This document shows positions 55,555 to 63,689 of a stretch of 64,000 bases of DNA, piece after piece (position 1 is the stretch's first letter; each line of letters starts with the position of its first letter). Below the pieces are notes generated by a model. The model did no database searches, was not told the DNA's origin, and saw nothing but the letters and a program-made list of their open reading frames with translations. The DNA is from Streptomyces sp. NBC_01571 (lineage in GTDB: Bacteria > Actinomycetota > Actinomycetes > Streptomycetales > Streptomycetaceae). The stretch is from NCBI RefSeq assembly GCF_026339875.1, contig NZ_JAPEPZ010000001.1, forward strand, positions 4,216,001 to 4,280,000, read 5' to 3'. Position numbers and translations under genes: made by a program.

Positions 55555-56205
55555 TCAGCGCAGGGCGTCCGCGACCTCACGGGCCGCGTCCATGACCCGC
55601 GGCCCGACCCGCTCCGGCACGGAGTCCGCGAGCATGACGACGCCCACGCTGCCCTCGACACCGGTCACGCCGAGGAGCGGTGCCGCGGCGCCGCTCGCAC
55701 CCGCCTCCAGTTCCCCGTGCGTGAGCGTGTATCCGGGCTCGCCCACGGGCGCCTGCCGGGCGGAGAGGATCGCGCGGCCCGCCGCACCCCGGTCCAGCGG
55801 GTGGCGGAACCCGGCGCGATAGGCGACGTGGTAGTCGGTCCAGGTGGGCTCGACGACGGCGACGGCGAGGGCCTCGGTCCCGTCGACGAGCGTGAGATGC
55901 GCGGTGGCCCCTATGTCCTCGGCCAGCGCGCGCAGCGCGGGCAGCGCGGCCTCCCGCACCAGCGGATGCACCTGGCGGCCCAGGCGCAGCACCCCGAGCC
56001 CGACCCGGGCGCGGCCGCCCAGATCACGGCGCACCAGCGCGTGCTGCTCCAGCGTGGCGAGCAACCGGTACACGACGGTCCGGTTGACACCCAGTTTGTT
56101 CGAGAGCTCGGTGACCGTCAGCCCGTGATCAGTGTCGGCGAGCAACTTGAGGACGCGCAGTCCCCGGTCGAGCGTCTGAGAGGTCTCCGCGGTCACGACG
56201 CCCAC
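55555..56205 (-). CDS. IclR-family regulator
   Basis: 216 residues. The winged helix (TLDRGLRVLKLLADTDHGLTVTELSNKLGVNRTVVYRLLATLEQ) is followed by the IclR ligand domain (VREAALPALRALAEDIGATAHLTLVDG). The C-terminus is shorter than typical (about 250), but the ligand domain seems complete. Its target is not visible; it stands alone between the Lon-like protease and a helicase gene. Confidence 0.92.
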   Translation of the reverse strand: MGVVTAETSQTLDRGLRVLKLLADTDHGLTVTELSNKLGVNRTVVYRLLATLEQHALVRRDLGGRARVGLGVLRLGRQVHPLVREAALPALRALAEDIGATAHLTLVDGTEALAVAVVEPTWTDYHVAYRAGFRHPLDRGAAGRAILSARQAPVGEPGYTLTHGELEAGASGAAAPLLGVTGVEGSVGVVMLADSVPERVGPRVMDAAREVADALR

Positions 56206-56541
56206 TCCTTAGTGGTGAGGTCGGCGGCCCCCTCCCGGCGGTCGCGGCACCGAGTCCCGTCGGCGACGCGCTTCAGAGGCCACCGTCGGCTGACGACCCG
56301 GGCTCTTCCCGGGCGGAGTCGCTACACGGCTGCGCTCCGCGGCTGCGCTGCCACGGGGCGTGTGCGTAGCGTGACAGTAGCGAGCCGGTCCGCTCAGCGG
56401 AAGTCTCCGTCCAGAATCCGGTCACGGGCCGGTACGGACTCTCTCCCTTTGTCCCGTTACACGCAGCGCCCGCCACACGGCGCGCACCACCCCCGCACAC
56501 CGCGCACACATCCCGGGTCACACGCCGTGGCGCACGCAAAA

Positions 56542-56569
56542 GCGCGCGCCGACGTCGATCGGCGCGCGC
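56542..56569 (-). terminator. Terminator after the second helicase gene
   Basis: Perfect 11-bp arms (GCGCGCGCCGA) around six bases, followed by TTTT on the minus strand: a classical intrinsic terminator, 31 bases beyond the stop. Confidence 0.8.
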
Positions 56570-56600
56570 CAGGGGCGGGCGGAGAAGGTGTACGGGCCCG

Positions 56601-58400
56601 TCACCGCATCCGGGTGGCCCACTCCTGCACCTTGGCGATCCGCTGGCGCAGCTGCCCCGCGGTGGCCTCCGCGCTCGGCGGCCCGCCGCACACCCTCCGC
56701 AGCTCGGTGTGGATCACCCCGTGCGGCTTGCCGCTCTGGTGGACGTACGCGCCGACCATGGTGTTGAGCTGCTTGCGCAGTTCCAGCATCTCCTTGTGCG
56801 AGACCACCGGACGCCGGTCGGCGGGGAGTTCGAGGAGATCGGCCTCCTCGTCGGGCTTCTTGCGGCTGTGCGCGATCTGCCGGGCCTGCCGCTTCTGCAG
56901 CAGCATCTGCACCTGGTCGGGCTCCAGCAGCCCGGGAATCCCGAGGTAGTCCTGCTCCTCCTCGCTCCCCGGGTGGGCCTGCATCCCGAACTCGGCGCCG
57001 TCGTACAGCACCCGGTCGAAGACGGCCTCGGACTCCAGCGCCTCGAAGGAGAACTGCTCCTGCTCGCCGGTGTCCTCGTCCTGCTCCTTGTTCGCCTCGT
57101 CCATCTCCTTCTCGGACTCGGCGTACGGGTCCTCCTCGCCCTCCTTCTTGGGCTTGTCGAGGACGTGGTCGCGCTCGACCTCCATCTCGTTGGCGAAGCC
57201 GAGGAGGTCGGGGACGGTCGGGAGGAAGACGGAGGCGGTCTCGCCGCGCCGCCGGGAGCGGACGAAACGGCCGACGGCCTGCGCGAAGAACAGGGGGGTC
57301 GAGATCGTGGTCGCGTACACGCCGACGGCGAGCCGTGGAACGTCGACGCCCTCGGAGACCATGCGCACCGCGACCATCCACCGGTCGTCGCTGTGGCTGA
57401 ACTCGTCGATGCGGTTCGAGGCGCCGGCGTCGTCGGACAGGACGAGGGTCGCCTTCGTACCGGTGATCTCACGGATCAGTTTGGCGTAGGCGCGGGCCGA
57501 GTCCTGGTCGGAGGCGATGACGAGGGCACCGGCGTCCGGGATGCCCTTGCGCACCTCGGTCAGCCGCTGGTCGGCGGCGCGCAGCACACTGGGCATCCAC
57601 TCGCCGCGCGGGTCGAGCGCGGTGCGCCAGGCCTGGCTGATGGCGTCCTTGGTCATCGGCTCCCCGAGCCGGGCCGCGATCTCGTCGCCCGCCTTCGTGC
57701 GCCACCGCATGTTGCCGCTGTAGGAGAGGAAGATGACGGGCCGCACGACGCCGTCGCCGAGGGCGGACCCGTACCCGTAGGTGTAGTCGGCGGACGACCG
57801 CCGGATCCCGTCGTTCCCCTCCTCGTAGGTGACGAAGGGGATCGGGTTCGTGTCGGACCGGAAGGGCGTACCGGTCAGCGCGAGCCGACGGGTGGCCGGC
57901 TCGAACGCTTCGAGGCAGGCCTCGCCCCAGGACTTGGAGTCACCGGCGTGGTGGATCTCGTCGAGGATGACGAGGGTCTTGCGCTGCTCGGAGCGGTTGC
58001 GGTGCAGCATCGGCCGCACGCCGACACCGGCGTACGTCACGGCGACGCCCTGGTACTCCTTGCTGAGCGGGCCCGCGCTGTACTCGGGGTCCAGCTTGAT
58101 CCCTATCCGCGCCGCAGCCTCCGCCCACTGCTTCTTCAGGTGCTCGGTCGGCGCGACCACGGTCACCTGCTGCACCACGTGATGGTGCAGCAGCCAGGAC
58201 GCGAGGGTCAGCGCGAACGTCGTCTTGCCGGCGCCGGGGGTGGCGACGGCGAGGAAATCGCGCGGCTGCTCCTGGATGTACCTCTCCATCGCCCCCTGTT
58301 GCCAGGCGCGCAGCTTGCCCGCGGTGCCCCAGGGGGCGCGCCCGGGAAAGGCGGGTGACAGGTGGTGCGAGGAGGACGCGGTGGTGGCGGTGGTAGTCAC
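56601..58400 (-). CDS. DEAD/DEAH helicase (SSL2/XPB-like)
   Basis: About 599 residues. Superfamily II motifs: Q-motif area LRAWQQGAMERY, Walker A ATPGAGKTT, Walker B LVILDEIHHAG, LALTGTPFRSD, GVDVPRLAVGVY and QAVGRFVRSRR. After motif VI there is a strongly acidic insert (EGEED, EKEMDEANKEQDED). The GTG at 58400 is chosen because GGAGACC lies upstream; a GTG 17 codons earlier (58451) is an alternative. Conserved in Streptomyces; precise target unknown. Intrinsic terminator follows. Confidence 0.9.
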   Translation of the reverse strand: MTTTATTASSSHHLSPAFPGRAPWGTAGKLRAWQQGAMERYIQEQPRDFLAVATPGAGKTTFALTLASWLLHHHVVQQVTVVAPTEHLKKQWAEAAARIGIKLDPEYSAGPLSKEYQGVAVTYAGVGVRPMLHRNRSEQRKTLVILDEIHHAGDSKSWGEACLEAFEPATRRLALTGTPFRSDTNPIPFVTYEEGNDGIRRSSADYTYGYGSALGDGVVRPVIFLSYSGNMRWRTKAGDEIAARLGEPMTKDAISQAWRTALDPRGEWMPSVLRAADQRLTEVRKGIPDAGALVIASDQDSARAYAKLIREITGTKATLVLSDDAGASNRIDEFSHSDDRWMVAVRMVSEGVDVPRLAVGVYATTISTPLFFAQAVGRFVRSRRRGETASVFLPTVPDLLGFANEMEVERDHVLDKPKKEGEEDPYAESEKEMDEANKEQDEDTGEQEQFSFEALESEAVFDRVLYDGAEFGMQAHPGSEEEQDYLGIPGLLEPDQVQMLLQKRQARQIAHSRKKPDEEADLLELPADRRPVVSHKEMLELRKQLNTMVGAYVHQSGKPHGVIHTELRRVCGGPPSAEATAGQLRQRIAKVQEWATRMR

Positions 58401-58516
58401 GGTCTCCGTGGGGTGGTCGAGCGGCTCGGCTACGTATGACAACCGGGCCACCCTACCGGCGACCCGGATGCGTCACGGCGCGGACGGCGCCGGGGCACCC
58501 ATGGATGCGACCCACC

Positions 58517-59953
58517 TCACAGCGCGCGCAGCCGGGTCGTCACCCAGGCGCCTGCCAGTGCCACGCCTGCCATCGGCAGGAACACGGCGGCGAAGGCGGC
58601 GGGGTGGGAGCCGGCCGCCGAGGCGGCCGTGTCCGTGACCGTGCCGCCGCCCAGGGAGGCGAAGGCCGCGCCGCCTGCCGCGAGCAGGACGATGTTGGAG
58701 AGGGCGTCGGAGATCTGCAGCGAGGCGGAGTTCGCGCCGGCCTCCTCGGGTGCCGAGAGATGGAGCAGCAGCACACTGGTCGAGGCGATCACCAGCCCCA
58801 TCCCGAAGCAGCCGAACCCCCAGGCGACCGCGACGGTCCACACCGGCACGGCGTGCAGCAGGACGCTGGGCACGGCGGCGATCGCGGCCGCGACCAGCAC
58901 CATCCCGAAGAACATCAGCCGCTCCCGGTACGGCTCCACGCGCGGCCTCGACTGCACGTACGAACCCAGCGCCCAGGTCCCGCCGCCCGCCGCGAGCGAG
59001 AACCCGGCGAGCGTCGGTGACAGCCCGCGCTGGGTGACCAGCATGAGCGGCACGAAGGACTCGGCGGCGACGAAGGAGCCGGCCGCGACCCCGCGCAGCA
59101 GCACCACGGAGGGCAGGCCGCGCGCGGCCCGGTAGGTGCCGGCCGGGAGCAGCCGCAGCACGGCCGGGACGAGCAGCGCGGCCCCCGCCGCGGCCGGGAC
59201 GAGGGACAGCCATCTCAGGTCCTGGGCGGCGTACTGGAGCAGCCCCGCCCCGAGGGCGATCCCGAGCGCCGAGCGGATGCGCCGCCGGCCCGCGGGCACG
59301 AAGGCGGCGTCCGCCGGCCGTCCCCGCGTGCGCCGCCGGATCTGCGGCAGGGCGAGGGCCAGCGGGAGGACGACCAGAACCGGCATGCCGACGAACACCC
59401 AGCGCCAGCCGAGGTGTTCGGTGACCGCGCCCGCCGCGAGCGGCCCGACCACGGACGGCACCACCCAGGCCGCCGCGAAGCCCGCCATGATCGACGGCCG
59501 CAGCCGCTCCGGGTAGGCCTGCCCCACGACCACGTACAGCGCGACGATCACCAGGCCGCCGCCGAGCCCCTGCACCGCCCGCCCGAGCACGAACAGCCAC
59601 ATGCCGCCGGCCGTACCGGACAGGATCAGTCCCGCCGCGAAGGCCCCGATTCCCGTGGTCAGCGAGCCCAGGGGGCCGTCCCGGTCCGACCACTGGCCGG
59701 CGAGCACCATCCCGAACAGGCTCGTCGTGAAGTAGCCCGAGAACGCGAACGCGTAGAGCGCGACCCCGTCGAGCTCGCGGGCCGCCACGGGCATGGCCGT
59801 GCCGACCGCCGTCGCCTCGAACGCGATCAGCAGCACGACGGAGACGATCCCGACGCTGAGCGCCCGGTACGGCCCGCTCAGCACCCCTTCCCGGGCCTGG
59901 GCCCCGGTCTGCGGCCGGGCGGTTGCGGCGTCCCGTGGTTCCAGTGCGGTCAT
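58517..59953 (-). CDS. MFS drug-efflux-type transporter
   Basis: 478 residues, 14 likely membrane helices (DHA2-like). Hallmarks: FEATAVGTAMPVAARELDG in helix 1, GQWSDRDGP in the 2-3 loop, GRAVQGLGGGLVIVALYVVVG in helix 4 and WVVPSVVGPLAAGAVTEHLGWRWVF (motif C of exporters). Likely antiports drugs or metabolites. The ATG at 59953 gives a short cytoplasmic tail; an upstream start is possible but lacks a ribosome site. Confidence 0.9.
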   Translation of the reverse strand: MTALEPRDAATARPQTGAQAREGVLSGPYRALSVGIVSVVLLIAFEATAVGTAMPVAARELDGVALYAFAFSGYFTTSLFGMVLAGQWSDRDGPLGSLTTGIGAFAAGLILSGTAGGMWLFVLGRAVQGLGGGLVIVALYVVVGQAYPERLRPSIMAGFAAAWVVPSVVGPLAAGAVTEHLGWRWVFVGMPVLVVLPLALALPQIRRRTRGRPADAAFVPAGRRRIRSALGIALGAGLLQYAAQDLRWLSLVPAAAGAALLVPAVLRLLPAGTYRAARGLPSVVLLRGVAAGSFVAAESFVPLMLVTQRGLSPTLAGFSLAAGGGTWALGSYVQSRPRVEPYRERLMFFGMVLVAAAIAAVPSVLLHAVPVWTVAVAWGFGCFGMGLVIASTSVLLLHLSAPEEAGANSASLQISDALSNIVLLAAGGAAFASLGGGTVTDTAASAAGSHPAAFAAVFLPMAGVALAGAWVTTRLRAL

Positions 59954-60180
59954 GGCCGTCAGCGTAAGGGGCACAACCCGCACTGGCTCCTGTCCGAAGA
60001 CCGTGATCAGCTGGTTCTTTGGTCGTACGACCACCCGTGCGCCGCACCCGCGAGGCGTTTCGTGAACGGCGTGTGGCAGTCCCGTTGCAGCGGGTGCGGA
60101 TCCCTTGAGCCCCGCCCGTGCCTGCGCCTACGTTCGACCCATCAGGTTCGGAACGAGTGAGCCGTGCCGCACCTGAGAAC

Positions 60181-60255
60181 GGCCGTGTGCCCGAGTGGTT
60201 CAGGGACTCGCCTGCAAAGCGAGTTACGCGGGTTCGATTCCCGCCACGGCCTCCA
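60181..60255 (+). tRNA. tRNA-Cys (GCA), 3' CCA encoded
   Basis: Acceptor GGCCGTG pairs with CACGGCC; the anticodon stem CTCGC/GCGAG closes CTGCAAA with anticodon GCA; T-loop TTCGATT. The discriminator is T and CCA is encoded (60253-60255). The 3' part (60222-60253) recurs exactly at 63524-63555. Confidence 0.95.
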
Positions 60256-60306
60256 CCGCCTGACCAGGCAGAAGACAAGGGCGGCACCCTCCAGTGCACA
60301 CGGTTC

Positions 60307-60337
60307 AAGGCCCCCCGGGATGATCCCAGGGGGCCTT
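60307..60337. terminator. Terminator between tRNA-Cys and the Ig-repeat gene
   Basis: Arms of 15 bases with one mismatch (AAGGCCCCCCGGGAT) around a single G, followed by TTT on the + strand. It could serve the tRNA and the convergent gene. Confidence 0.7.
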
Positions 60338-60402
60338 TGGCATGGACGCGGTCGCCAGCTCACTTGTCATGCGGCCCATTCAGGACCTGTGGCCTCAGGT
60401 AC

Positions 60403-62964
60403 TCAGGTCCTGACCGTCAGGTACTGCCAGCCGCCCCACGTGCTCACGTTGGTGGTGTCCTTCGAGCTGTGGACGTACTCCGAGCGCACCCGGAATTTCT
60501 GGTTGACCGCGTGGGAGAGGCTCAGCCGCGCCGCCACGGCGCTCTTGGAGGCGAGCGTGAAGCAGCCCGAGGTGCTGAGCGTGTGCCAGGCACCGCTGTA
60601 GTACTGCTGGACCTGCAAGTGCACGCACTGGCCGGACTTATTCGGCGACACGGTCGTGGTCACCGTTGGCTGCACCGTGTGGTGGTAGACGCGGTAGGTC
60701 GTGCCGCTGTACGTGGTAGTCGTGTAGTAGCCGCTCAGAGCCTGCGCGACCTTCACCTGGTCGCTCACGGCGCGGGTGGCCGTGGCCGGGGCGTAGCGGT
60801 AGTCGCCCGCGTAGGAGGCGGTGAACGTCGTGTTGCTGGCGAGCTTGTACGTGGCCGTCAGGTTGCCCTTGCTGTCCACGGTGCCCGTCTTGACCAGCGT
60901 CTTCTTACCGCCGGCGGGCGTGGCGTAGAGCGAGACCGTACGGCCGTTGTACGTGGTGCCCAAGTGGGCGGTGACGGTGGCCGTCGCGCCGTACGCGTAG
61001 GTCGAGGCGTTGGCGGCCACGGACAGGCTCGTCGTGGCGCGCGAGACCTGGACGATCGCGGAGGCGGCGGCCGCCCGGTGGCTGATGTCGCCCGCGTAGC
61101 TGACCGTGTAGGTGTTGCTGCCGCCGGTGGACGGGGTGTCCTTGACGATGATCGTTCCGTCGGCGGCCACGGGGGCCGTCCACGTCACGGGCGTCGTGGT
61201 GTGCGCCGCGTCCGTGTGGGTCACGGTGACCGTCTCGCCGCTGTCGTACGGGCCGTCGCCCAGCACGGCGCCGAAGCTCAGCGCGGCGCCTCGCGTGGCG
61301 GTCGTAGGGGCCTTCAGCGTGAGGGCCGGGGCGTAGGGGGAGATGGTGGTGCTCACGTCGTTCGCGCCCGGCTGGTGGGTGATGTCACCCCCGAACGACA
61401 GGCGGTAGGTGAACCATCCGGCTGTTCCCGGGTCGTCGGTGACCGTGAACCGGCCGGTGGCCGGGTCGACCGGGGCCGCAGGGAGCCGCGTCGACTCGTG
61501 CGTGTCCTCGTTCGTCCGGGTCACCTCGACGGTGTCGCCCTGTGCAAAGGGGCCGCGGCTCAGGTCGGTCATGACCGTGCCGGTGAAGGCCACCTCGTGC
61601 GGCGCCGCCGAGCTGAACTCCGGGTACGGGATGGAGGTTCCGAGTCTGGACACCCCCACCGTCAGCGCGGTGGTCGCGGGCCGGTGCGTCGCGTCGCCGG
61701 CGTAGGACACCTCGTAGGTGTACGTGCCCTCGTCCTGGCGGGTGTCGGTGATGCTGAACGAGCCGTCCGCGCCGACCGTGGCGTCGGGCAGATCGGTGCC
61801 GTCGCGGGTGATCTTCAGCGTGGCGCCGGCCGGCACGAAGCCGTGGCCGCCCACCGTTCCGTTCAGCGTGAACTGCTGGGCGGGGATCGCGTACGGCGAC
61901 GGGGTGTTCAGGGAGAGCTGGGTGTCCGTGAGCTTGGCGTCGCCGAGGATGTCGAGGGTGTAGGACCCCTTGTCCTGGGTGACGGCGTAGAGCGTGCGGC
62001 CGTCGGTGCCCCAGGCGAGGCCGTCGCGGGCGACGGTGCCGGCCGGGAAGGCGAAGTGGTTCTCGGCGATCTGGTCGGCCGCGTAGACGTAGGCGCCCGC
62101 GCCCGAGCCCGCGGTGCTGCCGAGGGCGATCGTGCCGTCGGAGTCGACCGCGACGGAGTCCGGGGAGGAGCTGACGCCGCCGGTGTAGTACCCGTAAGGC
62201 TTGGCGGCGCTTAGGTCCGCCGTGCTGTACACGTACACGGAGGCCGACTGCGGAACGAGCAGTTTCGTGCCGTCCGCGGTGACCTGGACGGGGCCCGTCG
62301 CGGCGCCGCCGAGGCCCATGTCGACCTTGAGGGAGGCGGTCCCGGAGGAGACTTCGTAGGTGGCGACGTGGGTCATGGAGGACTGGGCGTCCTGCACCGC
62401 GAGCACCCCGCCGCCTGTGCTGAGAAGGGGGGCGGCCGACCAGTGCGGCATGACGGGCTGCGGGGTCGGCGCGGGGTCGGCGGCGGAGGGGTCCACCGAG
62501 CCGACGGTGCCCTTGCCGTCGTCGGCCGTGTAGCCGTACCAGACCTTGCCGCCGGCCACGGCGACGGAGACCGGGGTGCTGGCGGTGCCGGTGCCGACGC
62601 GGCCGGTCTCGGTGAGCGTCGCCGTGTCGATGGCGGCGATCGCGTCGCCGTCGGTCAGGGCCGCGTACAGCGTCTTGCCGTCGGCGGACAGCGCGAGGCC
62701 GTCAGCGCCCTGCTCGTCGTCGATGGTGGTGACGGGGTTGCCGGACAGGTCGGTCACCACGATGCCGGTTGTGCCGGCGCCCTGACTGAAGAAGAGGTGC
62801 TGGTGAGCGCCGTCGACCATCATGTGGGCGTAGTGCGACAGCGGCAGCGCGGCCGTGTTGTCGGCGTCGGCCCAAGCGACAGGCCCGGTGAGGCCGACGG
62901 TAGCGGTGGTCAGACCCGCGACGACGGATATCGCCGCCGCGAGCGAGACCTGCTTGAGGCGCAT
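60403..62964 (-). CDS. Secreted beta-propeller / Ig-like repeat protein
   Basis: 853 residues. The signal peptide (VSLAAAISVVAGLTTATVGLT) probably ends at AWA-DADN. Residues about 40-370 look like a YncE/YVTN-type beta-propeller (LALSADGKTLYAALTDGD, VAVAGGKVWYGY, DSVAVDSDGTIALG). At least four Ig-like repeats follow, each ending with a Y/F-x-x-S-(Y/F)-(A/G)GD-x-x-(H/Y) core. The last 120 residues resemble a beta-rich binding module (QQYYSGAWHTL, SGCFTLASKS). The ATG follows AGGAG. Likely a secreted or surface-bound adhesive protein. It is the only intact gene in the island. Confidence 0.88.
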   Translation of the reverse strand: MRLKQVSLAAAISVVAGLTTATVGLTGPVAWADADNTAALPLSHYAHMMVDGAHQHLFFSQGAGTTGIVVTDLSGNPVTTIDDEQGADGLALSADGKTLYAALTDGDAIAAIDTATLTETGRVGTGTASTPVSVAVAGGKVWYGYTADDGKGTVGSVDPSAADPAPTPQPVMPHWSAAPLLSTGGGVLAVQDAQSSMTHVATYEVSSGTASLKVDMGLGGAATGPVQVTADGTKLLVPQSASVYVYSTADLSAAKPYGYYTGGVSSSPDSVAVDSDGTIALGSTAGSGAGAYVYAADQIAENHFAFPAGTVARDGLAWGTDGRTLYAVTQDKGSYTLDILGDAKLTDTQLSLNTPSPYAIPAQQFTLNGTVGGHGFVPAGATLKITRDGTDLPDATVGADGSFSITDTRQDEGTYTYEVSYAGDATHRPATTALTVGVSRLGTSIPYPEFSSAAPHEVAFTGTVMTDLSRGPFAQGDTVEVTRTNEDTHESTRLPAAPVDPATGRFTVTDDPGTAGWFTYRLSFGGDITHQPGANDVSTTISPYAPALTLKAPTTATRGAALSFGAVLGDGPYDSGETVTVTHTDAAHTTTPVTWTAPVAADGTIIVKDTPSTGGSNTYTVSYAGDISHRAAAASAIVQVSRATTSLSVAANASTYAYGATATVTAHLGTTYNGRTVSLYATPAGGKKTLVKTGTVDSKGNLTATYKLASNTTFTASYAGDYRYAPATATRAVSDQVKVAQALSGYYTTTTYSGTTYRVYHHTVQPTVTTTVSPNKSGQCVHLQVQQYYSGAWHTLSTSGCFTLASKSAVAARLSLSHAVNQKFRVRSEYVHSSKDTTNVSTWGGWQYLTVRT

Positions 62965-63513
62965 GGGGCTCCTGGAGAGAGGGTGGACAGGCAGCCGCAC
63001 GACCAGGCCGGTCCCTGACAGGACGGCCGACGGGTGGATGCCGGACGCACATGAGACCGCTGACCTCCCCTTTTGGTTGTACCGCTGCGTCGTGAGGTTC
63101 GGGGCTGCCGCCACCTTCAGTGGTGGCGCGGTCGACTTCGACCAGGTGACGCTCAGCGGAGGCAGGGGCAACTTCACCAACGCGACGTTCAGCGGCACCG
63201 TGTTTGTGTGGGGTTCTCTTCCTGTGCCGGTGGGTGCCCGGACTTGGCTGATCTCCGGTCAAAGCTAGAGCTGAGGCGATGATGCGCTGGCATTGCCCCA
63301 GGTCAAGCAGCTTTCACGTCCCGCTGGTCGGCGGTCTTGAAACCCGTCGTGGCAGCGATGTCACCACAGGTCGGCTGCGGACTGCTCCGTCTCGGTTACC
63401 GTCTCATTCACCCCGGTCCGGAGCCGTCCCCAGCGGTTTACGCGGCGGGCACGCGTAAGGAAATGGACAGGCGCGAACGAATCTGGATCACGCTTTGACC
63501 AGCACGGACAAAT
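62965..63513. other. Noncoding island DNA with decayed gene traces
   Basis: 549 bases between the Ig-repeat gene and the tRNA copy. Apart from the pentapeptide-like fragment at 63095-63211 I see no coding sequence. It contains the promoter of the Ig-repeat gene at its left end. Base composition is a little less GC-rich than in neighbouring coding DNA. Confidence 0.5.
63095..63211 (+). pseudogene. Pentapeptide-repeat-like gene fragment
   Basis: The forward frame encodes RFGAAATFSGGAVDFD, then QVTLSGGRGNFTNATFSG. The F-S-G-G and V-D-F/N-F-x-x-A-x-F-S-G spacing is that of pentapeptide-repeat proteins. There is no start, flanking repeat or ribosome site, and the frame runs out after about 39 residues. 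Most likely a remnant of a longer gene lost during decay of the island. Confidence 0.45.
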
Positions 63514-63555
63514 CTGCCAAGCCAGTTACGCGGGTTCGATTCCCGCCACGGCCTC
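63514..63555 (+). repeat. Duplicate of the tRNA-Cys 3' end (candidate att site)
   Basis: Bases 63524-63555 are identical, 32 of 32, to 60222-60253 of tRNA-Cys; ten more bases upstream agree at eight positions, giving 40 of 42 from the anticodon loop to the discriminator. The 5' half of a tRNA is absent, so this is not a second functional tRNA. Confidence 0.8.
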
Positions 63556-63590
63556 AAAAGGTCCGCAGGCCCCGCCGCGGGGCAGGCGAA

Positions 63591-63627
63591 CGGGGCACCG
63601 CGGGTGGTAGGTCCGCGCGGTGCCCCG
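63591..63627. terminator. Hairpin after the rightmost gene
   Basis: Perfect 12-bp arms (CGGGGCACCGCG) with 13 bases between. It lies 63 bases beyond the stop of the minus-strand gene at the window edge. Confidence 0.65.
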
Positions 63628-63689
63628 GTGTCGGCGGGCCGGTGCCCCGGTGAGGGCGGTCTCAGCGGGGCTTCTCGGGGCCGGGTGCC

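Larger units (their letters stand above)
60254..63555. mobile_element. Candidate tRNA-Cys-integrated island remnant (about 3.3 kb)
   Basis: The left side is an intact tRNA-Cys, the right side an exact 32-bp copy of its 3' end. This is the usual footprint of a tyrosine-recombinase element that integrates in a tRNA gene. Inside: one secreted propeller/Ig-repeat gene, a pentapeptide-repeat fragment and noncoding DNA. No integrase is visible, so either it has decayed or it was lost. Inferred from the duplication. Confidence 0.55.

Noticed and set aside
60118..62214. Long + strand frame (about 700 codons) after tRNA-Cys
   Set aside because: Antisense to the Ig-repeat gene, starts before the tRNA, Arg/Gly/Val-rich with no motif or ribosome site.
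63514..63555. Second tRNA-Cys gene
   Set aside because: Only the 3' half is present; no acceptor 5' strand or D-arm. Treated as an att-type duplication.
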